Assembly: GCF_026013475.1 (NCBI RefSeq)
Contig: NZ_JAPDPH010000016.1
Coordinates: 1 to 58,485 of the forward strand
DNA: 58,485 nucleotides
From: Micromonospora yasonensis
GTDB taxonomy: Bacteria; Actinomycetota; Actinomycetes; Mycobacteriales; Micromonosporaceae
Reading direction: 5' to 3'
A model generated the notes under the pieces. That model had not been told where the DNA came from. It made no database searches and saw nothing but the letters and a program-made list of their open reading frames with translations. The position numbers and the translations under genes are program-made. Shown piece after piece: positions 21,525 to 32,100 of this stretch (within the stretch, counting starts at the first letter, position 1; each line of letters opens with the position of its first letter).

Positions 21525-23036
21525 ATGGACGTACCTGCGGATCCGCGGGCCCGGCGGCTCTTCGGCGGCAGCGCCCGGGCGTTGGGCGATCTGGCCGCCA
21601 GCCCGTTCCGGGCCGACCGGGACCGGATCGTGGCGTCGCCGTTCTTCGCCCGGCTGAACGGGGTGACCCAGGTGATCAGCCCGGGCGGGTCGGGACTGCT
21701 GGTGCACAACCGGCTCACCCACAGCCTGAAGGTGGCCCAGGTCGCGCGGGCGATCGCCGAGCGGCTCACCGCCGATCCGGCGTACCGGGACCTGCTGGAG
21801 AAGCTGGGCGGCTGCGACCCGGACGTGGTGGAGGCCGCCGCGCTGGCCCACGACCTCGGCCACCCGCCCTTCGGGCACCTGGGGGAGCGGGTGCTGGACC
21901 GGCTGGCCCGGCAGCGGCTCGGGCTGGCCGACGGCTTCGAGGGCAACGCGCAGTCGTACCGGATCGTCACCAGTACCGAGATCCGCGGCGCGGCCACCAC
22001 CGGTCTGGACCTCACCGCGGCGGTCCGGGCGGCGATGCTGAAGTACCCGTGGACCCGGCTCGACCACCCCGACCCGCACCCGCGGCACCTGGACCCGGCG
22101 CCGCGCGGCGCGGCCGCCCCACCGGACGACCCGGAGAGCGGGTCGGTGAAGTTCGGCGCGTACCGGACCGAGGTGGACGACCTCCGGCAGGCCCGGGAGC
22201 CGTTCGTCGGGCGGATCCCGGACTGGCAGCAGACCCCCGAGGCGTCCATCATGGACACCGCGGACGACATCGCGTACGCCATCCACGACGTGGAGGACTT
22301 CTACCGGGTCGGGGTGCTCCAGCAGGGCGCGGTGGCCGCCGAGCTGATGGCCTGGCAGCGGGAGTGCGGGCACTTCCGCTCGATCACCTCCTCGGCGCTG
22401 ACCGCGGCCGGCCGGCGGCCCGGCGCGGCGATCGAACGGCTGCGCCGGCAGTTGCACCGCAAGGACGCCTGGATCGCCGACGACGAGGCGTTCGCCGCCG
22501 CCGTGGAACACGTCCGGGAGGAGCTGGTGGAAGGGCTGCTGGCGCTGCCGTTCGACGGCTCGATCGAGGCCGAGCAGTACGTGGCCCGGTTCTCCGCCCG
22601 CTGGTCCACCCGGTTCGTCGAGGCCATCGACGTGACCCCCGACCCGGACGTCCGCTCCGGGTACGTGCTGCTCGCCCGGCCGCAGTGGCACGAGGTACAG
22701 GTGCTCAAGTTCGTCCACCACCGGTTCGTGCTGGCCCGCCCCGACCTGGCCCTGCACCAGCGCGGTCAGGCCCGGCTGCTGGGCACTCTGGTGGAGGCGC
22801 TCTGGGACTGGCTGCTCGACCCGGAGGAGGAGTCCCGGCTGCCCCGTCGCCTGCACGACCTGGTCGAGCTGGCCGAGGCGGAGCTGCACCCGCGGACGCC
22901 GGACCGGATCGGCCGAGCCCGCGGGCGGGCGATCGTCGACTTCGTCGCGCAGCTCACCGACGGGCAGGCGGTGGCGATGCTGGACGCCCTCTCCGGCCGC
23001 TCCGGCGCGCTCTGGACCGACGCGTTCGTGCTCTGA
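21525..23036 (+). CDS. dgt: Deoxyguanosinetriphosphate triphosphohydrolase-like HD protein
   Basis: A 503-residue HD-domain dNTPase. NRLTHSLKVAQVARAIA supplies the first metal His, AALAHDLGHPPFGHLGERVL the HD pair, and SIMDTADDIAYAIHDVEDFYR the last Asp, all as in bacterial dGTPases, which split dGTP (or other dNTPs) into the nucleoside and triphosphate. Length fits the actinobacterial group. It diverges from tex; TACGGT lies 8 nt before the ATG and no binding site is seen. It ends 6 bp from the convergent hydrolase gene. Confidence 0.92.
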   Translation: MDVPADPRARRLFGGSARALGDLAASPFRADRDRIVASPFFARLNGVTQVISPGGSGLLVHNRLTHSLKVAQVARAIAERLTADPAYRDLLEKLGGCDPDVVEAAALAHDLGHPPFGHLGERVLDRLARQRLGLADGFEGNAQSYRIVTSTEIRGAATTGLDLTAAVRAAMLKYPWTRLDHPDPHPRHLDPAPRGAAAPPDDPESGSVKFGAYRTEVDDLRQAREPFVGRIPDWQQTPEASIMDTADDIAYAIHDVEDFYRVGVLQQGAVAAELMAWQRECGHFRSITSSALTAAGRRPGAAIERLRRQLHRKDAWIADDEAFAAAVEHVREELVEGLLALPFDGSIEAEQYVARFSARWSTRFVEAIDVTPDPDVRSGYVLLARPQWHEVQVLKFVHHRFVLARPDLALHQRGQARLLGTLVEALWDWLLDPEEESRLPRRLHDLVELAEAELHPRTPDRIGRARGRAIVDFVAQLTDGQAVAMLDALSGRSGALWTDAFVL

Positions 23037-23042
23037 AGGGGG

Positions 23043-24185
23043 TCAGGCGACCGCCTGCCACCAGCCGTCCACCGGCAACGGGTCGTCCACCACGACCCGC
23101 TCGCCCGGCCGGGGCACCGCCAGCCGGACGTCCCGGGCCTTCGCCTCGGCCCAGAGCCGGTCCACCGGCTCGGACCAGTCGTGCAGGGCGAGGTTGAAGG
23201 TGGCCCAGTGCACCGGGATGAACAGCCCGCCGCGCAGGTCGAGGTGGGCGGCGACCGCCTCCTCGGGGAACATGTGGATGCTCGGCCAGGCCCGGTCGTA
23301 CGCCCCGATCTGCATCAGCGTGACGTCGAACGGCCCGTGCTCGGCGCCGATCCCGCCGTAGCCGTCGAAGTAGCCGGAGTCGCCGGTGTAGAAGACCTTC
23401 CGGTGCGCCCCGGCGACCACCCAGGAGCTCCAGAGCGTGCCGTCGCGGCGCAGCCCCCGGCCGGAGAAGTGCTGCGCGGCGGTGGCGGTGATGGTCAGCC
23501 CACCGATCCGGTGCTGCTCCGACCAGTCCAGCTCGACGATCCGCTCCTCCGGTACGCCCCACCGGTCGAGGTGGGCGCCGACGCCGAGCGGGACCAGGAA
23601 CGGCGCGGACTGGTGGGCGAGCAGCCCGCGCACCGTGGCCATGTCCAGGTGGTCGTAGTGGTCGTGCGAGATGAGGATGGCGTCGAGGCGGGGCAGCTCG
23701 TCGAGGCGTACCGGCGGCTGGTGGATGCGGCGCGGGCCGATCAGGGCCGAGGGGGAGCAGCGGTCGCTCCAGACCGGGTCGAGCAGCACCCGGTGCCCCT
23801 CGATCTCGACCAGCGTCGAGGCGTGGCCGTACCAGACGATGCCCAGTTCCCGCTCGGTGTCGCCGGGGGCCGGGTCGGCCGGGCGCAGCAGCGGGACGGC
23901 TGCGGTGGGCCGCCGCTTCTGCTTGCCGAAGATCAGCTCCTTGAGCAGGTTGCGGCCGGGGTCGGCGACCATGGTGCGGGTGCCCGCCGGGTTGTGGAAG
24001 GTGCCGTCCCGGTACTGCGGGGAGCGGGCGGCGCGCTCCGCCCGGGAGCCGGTGAGCCGGCCGCCGAGCTGGACGGGCACGTCCCGGGCCGCCCAGGCCA
24101 GGCCGGCCACCGCGGCCAGCCCGGTCATCCGCCACATCCGCCTGCCGAGTGCCCGGTCCAGTTCCCGCTCCGCCGGTGCCCGCAT
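23043..24185 (-). CDS. Metallo-beta-lactamase-fold hydrolase (NAPE-PLD/UlaG-like)
   Basis: A 380-residue MBL-fold protein. A short N-terminal hydrophobic stretch (TGLAAVAGLAWAARDV) is followed by the domain: YGHASTLVEIEGHRVLLDPVW, then ILISHDHYDHLD near residue 170 (the HxHxDH zinc site), FSGRGLRRDGTLWSSWVV, VFYTGDSGYFDGY (Asp ligand) and FIPVHWATFNLALHDW (late His). This order is that of N-acylphosphatidylethanolamine phospholipase D-like and UlaG-like enzymes; substrate unknown. ATG 24185 has GGAGGG 7 nt upstream. Confidence 0.88.
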   Translation of the reverse strand: MRAPAERELDRALGRRMWRMTGLAAVAGLAWAARDVPVQLGGRLTGSRAERAARSPQYRDGTFHNPAGTRTMVADPGRNLLKELIFGKQKRRPTAAVPLLRPADPAPGDTERELGIVWYGHASTLVEIEGHRVLLDPVWSDRCSPSALIGPRRIHQPPVRLDELPRLDAILISHDHYDHLDMATVRGLLAHQSAPFLVPLGVGAHLDRWGVPEERIVELDWSEQHRIGGLTITATAAQHFSGRGLRRDGTLWSSWVVAGAHRKVFYTGDSGYFDGYGGIGAEHGPFDVTLMQIGAYDRAWPSIHMFPEEAVAAHLDLRGGLFIPVHWATFNLALHDWSEPVDRLWAEAKARDVRLAVPRPGERVVVDDPLPVDGWWQAVA

Positions 24186-24295
24186 GATCCGTCCCTCCGC
24201 TGTCTCCCGCAGTACACCGTATCCACCCGGTCGCCGGGTTCGCTTCCCGCCTCAGCCCGGCGTCCGGCCGGTCCCGCCGGCCGGCACCGTCCGGC

Positions 24296-24352
24296 TCACG
24301 GCGTGAGCACGACCTTGACGCAGCCAGCGGTGCAGGCCGGAGTCGCCTTCAT
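24296..24352 (-). CDS. Possible 18-residue peptide or gene remnant
   Basis: ATG 24352 follows a strong GAGGAGGGG by about 8 nt and reads MKATPACTAGCVKVVLTP, then TGA. The C-terminus looks like the last residues of zinc-dependent alcohol dehydrogenases, so this may be the surviving 3' tip of a lost gene, but the excellent ribosome binding site argues for a real short peptide or leader. Its start overlaps the stop of a 62-codon upstream reading (ATGA at 24349-24352). It lies 111 nt before the hydrolase start on the same strand. Confidence 0.3.
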   Translation of the reverse strand: MKATPACTAGCVKVVLTP

Positions 24353-24485
24353 ACCGGGGTCCCCTCCTCGGTGCCGTCCATGGGACTGCTACCCGTGCGG
24401 GCGGACTTGAACCGGCCGGCCCGCCCACCGCCGGGCTCGCTCCCGCCCGGTGCGGGCGCCCGGGTCCGGCGAGAGGTGTAGGGCT

Positions 24486-24603
24486 CCTTTCGAGCTGATG
24501 TCGTAGACGATTCAGGCGTTCCGGGGTCGGCCCGCACCGCGTGGGGGCTGGGAGCCCATAGACCTTTCGGTGGCCTGACGTCACAGACGATTCAGCTCGA
24601 CAG
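24486..24603. repeat. Split palindrome with duplicated core, copy 2 of the repeat family
   Basis: Two direct copies of about 30 nt (24486-24515 and 24563-24595) share CCTTTCG and CTGA.GTC..AGACGATTCAG (18 of 21 in the last part). The outer ends, CTTTCGAGCTGA (24487-24498) and TCAGCTCGACAG (24592-24603), are complementary (11 of 12), and the inner ends TCAGGC (24512-24517) and GCCTGA (24573-24578) are also complementary. Removing one direct copy and the 60 bases between would leave a palindrome like the one at 18831-18873. Confidence 0.75.
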
Positions 24604-24687
24604 GAGGTCCCGGACCATGTCGTGGTCGGCCGCCGGCGGCCCGGACGTCCCGGTCGGGGCGACGGGGCCGGGTACCCCGGAAAGGGG

Positions 24688-24723
24688 CGACCGCCGCGCC
24701 CCCGGTGCGGGGCGCGGCGGTCG
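24688..24723 (-). terminator. Terminator hairpin after sdhCAB
   Basis: A perfect 15-bp GC-only-rich stem (24688-24702 with 24709-24723) with a 6-nt loop lies 35 bp past the sdhB stop. On the minus strand it is followed by GCCCCTTTCC, so there is only a short T-run, as is usual in high-GC actinobacteria. Confidence 0.8.
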
Positions 24724-24757
24724 GGTGGGTCGGACGGCGGTTAGCCCGCCGCGGGGC

Positions 24758-25515
24758 TCAGGAGCCCGGGGTGCCGGCGCGCTTGGTCGTCGCCTTGAGG
24801 AAGTCCCGGTTGAGCCGGCCGATGGTGTTCAGCGGGATGCCCTTCGGGCAGGCCGCCGCGCACTCGCCGATGTTGGTGCAGCCGCCGAAGCCGGCCTCGT
24901 CGTGCGCGTCCACCATGCCGATCACCCGGGTGTACCGCTCGGGCTGGCCCTGCGGCAGCAGCGACAGCTGGGTGATCTTGGCGGCGGTGAACAGCATGCC
25001 GGAGCCGTTCGGGCAGGCGGCCACGCAGGCGCCGCAGCCGATGCAGGCGGCCGACTCGAAGGCGGCGTCCGCGTTGGCCTTGGCCACCGGGGCGGAGTGC
25101 GCCTCGGGGGCGCTGCCGGTCGGCGCGGTGATGTACCCTCCGGCCTCGATGATCTTGTCGAAGGCGCTCCGGTTGACCACCAGGTCCTTGACGACCGGGA
25201 AGGCCCGGGCGCGCCACGGCTCGATGTCGATGGTGTCGCCGTCGGAGAACTGCCGCATGTGCAGCTGGCAGGCGGTGGTGCCGCGCTGCGGCCCGTGCGC
25301 CTCACCGTTGATCATGAGGCTGCACATGCCGCAGATGCCCTCACGGCAGTCGTGGTCGAACGCGACCGGCTCCTCGCCCTCGAGGATCAGCCGCTCGTTG
25401 AGCACGTCGAGCATCTCCAGGAAGGACATGTCCGGGGACACGTCCGGCACCTGGTAGGTCACCATCTGACCCTTGTCCTCAGGGCCCTTCTGGCGCCAGA
25501 TGCGCAGGGTCAGAT

Positions 25516-25519
<4 letters not shown>
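24758..25519 (-). CDS. sdhB: Succinate dehydrogenase iron-sulfur subunit
   Basis: A 253-residue Sdh[10 protein letters not shown] with a later Cys (GTTAC) near residues 58-80 binds the 2Fe-2S cluster; [15 protein letters not shown] (about 158) the 4Fe-4[16 protein letters not shown] (about 211) the 3Fe-4S cluster. It passes electrons from the SdhA flavin to the membrane quinone site. The GTG at 25519 overlaps the sdhA stop by 4 nt (GTGA), fixing the start. A terminator hairpin follows at 24688-24723. Confidence 0.95.
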
Positions 25520-27453
<1,934 letters not shown>

Positions 27454-27454
27454 G

Positions 27455-28144
27455 TCAGGCCACCAATCCGGTGAGTACGGCGAACGGGACCACCAGGTAG
27501 CCGGCGGTCAGCACGACGGCGAAGACCAGCGCGGCGGTCCTGGCCCGGCGCTCACCCTGCGGCGTCTGCTGCCCGAGGCTGCGGAAGGCGCTGAACGCGC
27601 CGTGGCGCAGGTGGAAGCCGATGGTGACGACGGCCAGGACGTAGAAGAGGGTGACGTACCAGCGCTCCGGGGCGAAGTCGGCGACCACGTTGCCGTACGG
27701 GTTGGCCGGGTCGCCCTGCGGGTTCAGGTGACCGGTGGTCAGGTCCAGGATGTGGTAGATCACGAAGAGCAGGATGATGACGCCGCCCCAGCGCATGGTG
27801 CGGGCCGCGTAGTTCACGTGGATCTTCTTGCGGTGTGCGTAGGGCACCGGCCGGGCGGCCCGGGCCCGCATCGCCAGCACGGTGGCCGACGTGATGTGGG
27901 CCAGCACCGCGACGACGAGCACGGTGCGCTGGATCCACAGGTACCAGGTCGACGGCAGCAGCGGCGTCCCGATCTCGCGGAGCCAGTGCGCGTAGTGGTC
28001 GAACGAGGTCTCGCCCGTGAAGATCTTCAGGTTCCCGAGCATGTGCAGGATCAGGAACAGCACAAGGATGATGCCCGTTACCGCCATGACAGCCTTGAGG
28101 CCGACGTTCGAGCGGATGGGCGACCGAGTTTTCGTGAGTACCAC
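27455..28144 (-). CDS. sdhC: Succinate dehydrogenase cytochrome b558 membrane subunit
   Basis: A 229-residue protein with five hydrophobic helices, matching the fused b558-type SdhC that anchors SdhAB and carries hemes. Helix-borne His residues are visible in [24 protein letters not shown] and [12 protein letters not shown] 28144 ([22 protein letters not shown]) is preferred; the ATG at 28210 would leave only 11 bp to the divergent LysR gene and would bury the LysR operator in the coding region. No clear binding site precedes GTG 28144. The palindrome at 28202-28218 lies in its promoter. Confidence 0.92.
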   Translation of the reverse strand: MVLTKTRSPIRSNVGLKAVMAVTGIILVLFLILHMLGNLKIFTGETSFDHYAHWLREIGTPLLPSTWYLWIQRTVLVVAVLAHITSATVLAMRARAARPVPYAHRKKIHVNYAARTMRWGGVIILLFVIYHILDLTTGHLNPQGDPANPYGNVVADFAPERWYVTLFYVLAVVTIGFHLRHGAFSAFRSLGQQTPQGERRARTAALVFAVVLTAGYLVVPFAVLTGLVA

Positions 28145-28201
28145 GTGGCCGACGCTAGGAGCAGTTCGATCAGTCGTCCAATGCATCGACCTCGTAGTCT
28201 T

Positions 28202-28218
28202 GATAGCCATAAGCTATC
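28202..28218. promoter_or_regulatory. LysR-type operator (T-N11-A palindrome)
   Basis: GATAGC, CATAA, GCTATC: a perfect 6-5-6 palindrome with T at 28204 and A at 28216 separated by 11 bases, the classic LysR-family site. It sits 4 bp before the start codon of the LysR gene and 58 bp before sdhC, so one bound protein could control both. Confidence 0.8.
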
Positions 28219-28221
28219 TAG

Positions 28222-29151
28222 ATGCAGCTCCATCAACTCCGGTACTTCGTGGCGGTCGCAGAAGTACGACATTTCACCCAAGCAGCCGATCTGGTGGGCA
28301 TCACCCAGCCCTCGTTGAGTAAGCAAATTCACGCCCTGGAGACCGACCTCGGGGCCCCGCTCTTCGAACGGGTAAGGGGCAACATCGCCCTCACCGCGGC
28401 CGGCGAGGTGCTGCTGCCGCTGGCCAAGCGGATCCTCGCCGACGTGGACACCGCCACCCGCGAGGTCCAGGAGCTGGTGGGGCTGCGCCGGGGGCGGGTC
28501 CGGCTCGGCGCCACGCCCAGCCTGGCCACCTCGCTCGCGCCCCCGGTGCTGCGCCGGTTCCGCGACGCCCACCCCACCGTCGACCTGCGGGTGGAGGAGG
28601 GCGGCTCGCAGGACCTGGTCCGCGACCTGCTCCGCGGCGACCTCGACCTGGCGCTGATCATCATGCCGTCGGGCGGCACCGACCCGGGGCTGCGCGCCGA
28701 CCCGATCCTGCGGGAGAGCCTGGTGGTCGCCTCGGTGGAGCCGCTACCCGCCGACCCGGTCACCGGCGAGCTGCGCATCACCGACCTGCGCGACGAACCG
28801 CTGGTGATGTTCCGCGAGGGCTACGACCTGCGCGACGCCACCCTCCAGGCCTGCCGGGAGGCCGGCTTCGAGCCGCGGCTCTCGGTGGACGGCGGCGAGC
28901 TGGACGCCGTGCTCAGCTTCGTCGAGGCGGGGCTCGGCGTCGCCCTGGTACCCGGCATCGCGGTGACCCGGCGGCCCGGCATCCGGGTCACCCGGCTCGC
29001 CCCGCCGGGCGTACGCCGGACCATCGCGGTTGCCCGCCGCCGGGACGTGGTACCCACCCACGCCGGCCGCGAGCTGCGCCGGATCCTGCTCGAGTACGTC
29101 CACGACGCCACCGCGGGCGACCAGCTCCCGGCCGGCGTGGAACCGCTCTGA
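28222..29151 (+). CDS. LysR family transcriptional regulator, divergent from sdhCAB
   Basis: A 309-residue LysR regulator: winged helix-turn-helix at 1-60 (LHQLRYFVAVAEVRHFTQAADLVGITQPSLSKQIHALE) and a periplasmic-binding-like effector domain from about 90. ATG 28222 has no ribosome binding site and begins 4 bp after a T-N11-A palindrome, so the mRNA may be leaderless and self-regulated. The divergent arrangement with sdhCAB makes succinate dehydrogenase the likely main target. The effector is unknown. Confidence 0.93.
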   Translation: MQLHQLRYFVAVAEVRHFTQAADLVGITQPSLSKQIHALETDLGAPLFERVRGNIALTAAGEVLLPLAKRILADVDTATREVQELVGLRRGRVRLGATPSLATSLAPPVLRRFRDAHPTVDLRVEEGGSQDLVRDLLRGDLDLALIIMPSGGTDPGLRADPILRESLVVASVEPLPADPVTGELRITDLRDEPLVMFREGYDLRDATLQACREAGFEPRLSVDGGELDAVLSFVEAGLGVALVPGIAVTRRPGIRVTRLAPPGVRRTIAVARRRDVVPTHAGRELRRILLEYVHDATAGDQLPAGVEPL

Positions 29152-29155
29152 CCCC

Positions 29156-32100
29156 TCAGCGCCCCTCGGCGTCGTCCATCGCCCGGTAGATGCGCTGCTC
29201 GGAAACCGGGTACGGGGTGCCGAGCGCCTGGGCGAACACGTTCACCCGCAGCTCCTCGATCATCCAGCGGATCTGCCGGGCCGCCGCCGCCTGCCGCTTC
29301 GCCACCGGCAGCGCGGCCAGCATGTCCTGGTACTCCTGCTGCACCACGGCGATCCGGTCCTGCTGCTGCTTGTCCCGCTGCGGGTTGCCGGGCAGCCGGT
29401 CCAGCCGGCGCTCGATCGCGGTCAGGTAGCGCAGCAGGTCGGACAGTCGGGCGTACCCGGCCTCGGTGATGAACCCGGCGTGCACCAGGCCGGTGAGCTG
29501 GTTGCGGATGTCGGCCAGGGCGGCCACCACGGCCAGGTTCTTCGTCGCGCCGAGCCGCTGCTCCACCGCGTACGCGGCGGCGAGCACCTGGCGGACCCGG
29601 TTCATCACGTCCACCACGGTGTCGACCAGATCGGCGCGGACCTTGTCGCGCAGCGCGGCGAAGCCCTCGGCGTCCCAGGCCGGGCCGCCCGCGTCCGCCA
29701 TCAGCTTGTCGATCGCGGCGCCGGTCGCGTCCTCGATCAGCGCCTGCACCCCGCCGTGCGGGTTGCGGGACAGCGCCAGCTTGGCCTCGTTGCTCAGCCG
29801 CCCCTGGAGGAACTTCGCCGGGGCGGGCACGGTGAGCCGGAGCAGCCGGCGGGTGCCGGCCCAGTGCGCGGCCTCCTGCTCGGCGGGGGAGTCGAACACC
29901 TTCACCCCGACGGTGGTGCCCTCGTCGACCAGGGCCGGGTACGCGGTCACCGCGTACCCGGCGCGGACCTGCTCGATGGTGTGCGGCAGGGTGCCGATGC
30001 TCCATTCGGTCAGCCCGGACCGGGCCACGTCCGGTGCGGCGGCCGCGACGACCTGGCGTACCTCCTGGCGGAGTTCGCGTTGCAGGGCCGGCAGGTCCTT
30101 GCCCTCGGCGACCGGCTTGTCGTCCTCGCCGAGCACCCGGAAGGTGACCCGCAGGTGCGGTGGCAGCTTCGCCAGGTCCCAGGCCTCGGCGGGGACCGTC
30201 ACCCCGGTCATCCGGCGCAGCTGCCGGGTGAGCGCGTCGAGCAGCGGCTCCTCGCCGGGGGTGATCGCCGCGAGGGCGGCCCGGGCGAAGTCGGGCACCG
30301 GGACGAAGTTGCGCCGGACCGCCTTGGGCAGCGACCGGATGAGCGCGACCACCAGCTCCTCGCGCAGGCCCGGCACCTGCCAGTCGAAGCTTTCCGCCGG
30401 CACCTGGTTGAGCAGCGGCAGCGGGATGTCCACGGTGACGCCGTCGGTCGGGGTGCCCGGGTCGAAGGTGTAGGTCAGCGGCAGGGCCACCCCGTCGGCC
30501 CGCCACTCGTCCGGGTAGTCGGTCTCGTCCACCCCGCCGCGACCGGAGTTGACCAGCAGCTCGCGGGTGAAGGTGAGCAGGTCCGGGCGCTCGCGCCGGG
30601 TCTTCTTCCACCAGGTGTCGAAGTGCCGGCCGGAGACCACGTCGGCGGGGATCCGCTGGTCGTAGAAGTGGAAGATGGTCTCGTCGTCGACCAGGATGTC
30701 CCGCCGCCGGGCCCGGTTCTCCAACTCCTCCACCTCGGCCAGCAGCCGCTGGTTGTCCCGCCAGAACTGGTGGTGGGTCTGCCAGTCGCCCTCCACGAGG
30801 GCGTGCCGGATGAACAGCTCGCGGCTCAGTACGGGGTCGATCCGACCGAAATTGACCTTGCGGGAGGTGACGATCGGGATGCCGTACAGGGTGACCTTCT
30901 CGTAGGCCATCACGGCGGCCTGCTTCTTCTCCCAGTGCGGCTCGCTGTAGCTGCGCTTGACCAGGTGCTGCGCGAGGGGCTCCACCCACTCGGGTTCGAC
31001 CCGGCCGGCCACCCGGCCCCAGAGCCGGGAGGTCTCCACCAGCTCGGCGGCCATCACCCAGCGCGGCGGCTTACGGAACAGCGCCGAGCCGGGGAAGATC
31101 CCGAACTTCGCGCCGCGCGCCCCCAGGTACTCGTTTTTCTGGGCGTCCTTGAGCCCGACGTGCGAGAGCAGGCCGGGCAGCAGGGACTGGTGCACCTTCG
31201 GGGTGTCGATCTCCTCCGGTAGGTCGGCGCCGGCCCCGCGCCGGCCGTCACTCTTGTCCGCGGTACGCAGCACCTGGCGCAGCTGGCTGACGATGTCCTG
31301 CCACTCGCGTACCCGCAGGTAGTTGAGGTACTCCGCCTTGCACATCCGGCGGAAGGCGCTGGAGGACAGCGCCCGCTGCTGCTCGCGCAGGTACCGCCAC
31401 AGGTTGAGGTACGCGACGAAGTCCGACTCCTTGTCGGCGAACCGGGCGTGCGCCTGGTCGGCCTGGGCCTGTTTGTCGACGGGCCGCTCCCGTGGGTCCT
31501 GGATGGAGAGCGCGGCGGCGATCACGACCACCTCGGTGGCGCAGCCGTTGCGATCGCCCTCGAGGACCATCCGGGCCAGCCGCGGGTCGACCGGGAGCTG
31601 GGCCAGCCGCCGGCCCAGCGGGGTGAGCCGCTTCGCCGGGTCGGTCTCGGCCGGGTCCAGCGCGCCCAGCTCGTGCAGCAGGTTCACGCCGTCGGTGATG
31701 TTGCGGCGGTCGGGCGGGTCGATGAACGGGAACGCGCCGATGTCGCCGAGGCCGATCGAGGTCATCTGCAGGATGACCGAGGCCAGGTTGGTGCGCAGGA
31801 TCTCCGGGTCGGTGAACTCCGGCCGGGACTCGAAGTCCGGCTCGTCGTAGAGGCGGATGCAGATGCCGTCCGAGGTACGCCCGCAGCGGCCCTTGCGCTG
31901 GTTGGCCGAGGCCTGCGACACCGGCTCGATCGGCAGCCGCTGCACCTTGAGCCGGCTGGAGTAGCGCGAGATCCGGGCGGTGCCGGGGTCCACCACGTAC
32001 TTGATGCCGGGGACGGTCAGCGAGGTCTCCGCGACGTTGGTGGCGAGCACCACCCGGCGTCCGGCGTGCGGGGCGAAGACCCGGTGCTGCTCGGCGGTGG

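Larger units (their letters stand above)
24186..24757. other. 572-bp non-coding region with repeats, a short SD-led ORF and the sdh terminator
   Basis: No conventional gene is supported between the hydrolase start and the sdhB stop. Contents: a tiny minus-strand ORF at 24296-24352, a minus-strand reading of 62 codons (24349-24537) that ends in an ATGA overlap with it, duplicated palindrome halves at 24486-24515 and 24563-24595, an AGGAGGT motif at 24602-24608 followed by ATG 24617 on the plus strand, and the sdhB terminator at 24688-24723. The plus-strand reading from 24617 runs antisense through sdhB and is not taken as a gene. Confidence 0.6.

Noticed and set aside
24395..24420. Minus-strand GGTTCAAGTCC, like a tRNA T-loop
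   Set aside because: The T-stem pairs imperfectly and I could find no matching acceptor stem, D-arm or anticodon arm within 100 nt.
29030..31222. Long plus-strand reading opposite hrpA
   Set aside because: It mirrors hrpA codon structure in a very GC-rich region; hrpA has all helicase motifs in order.
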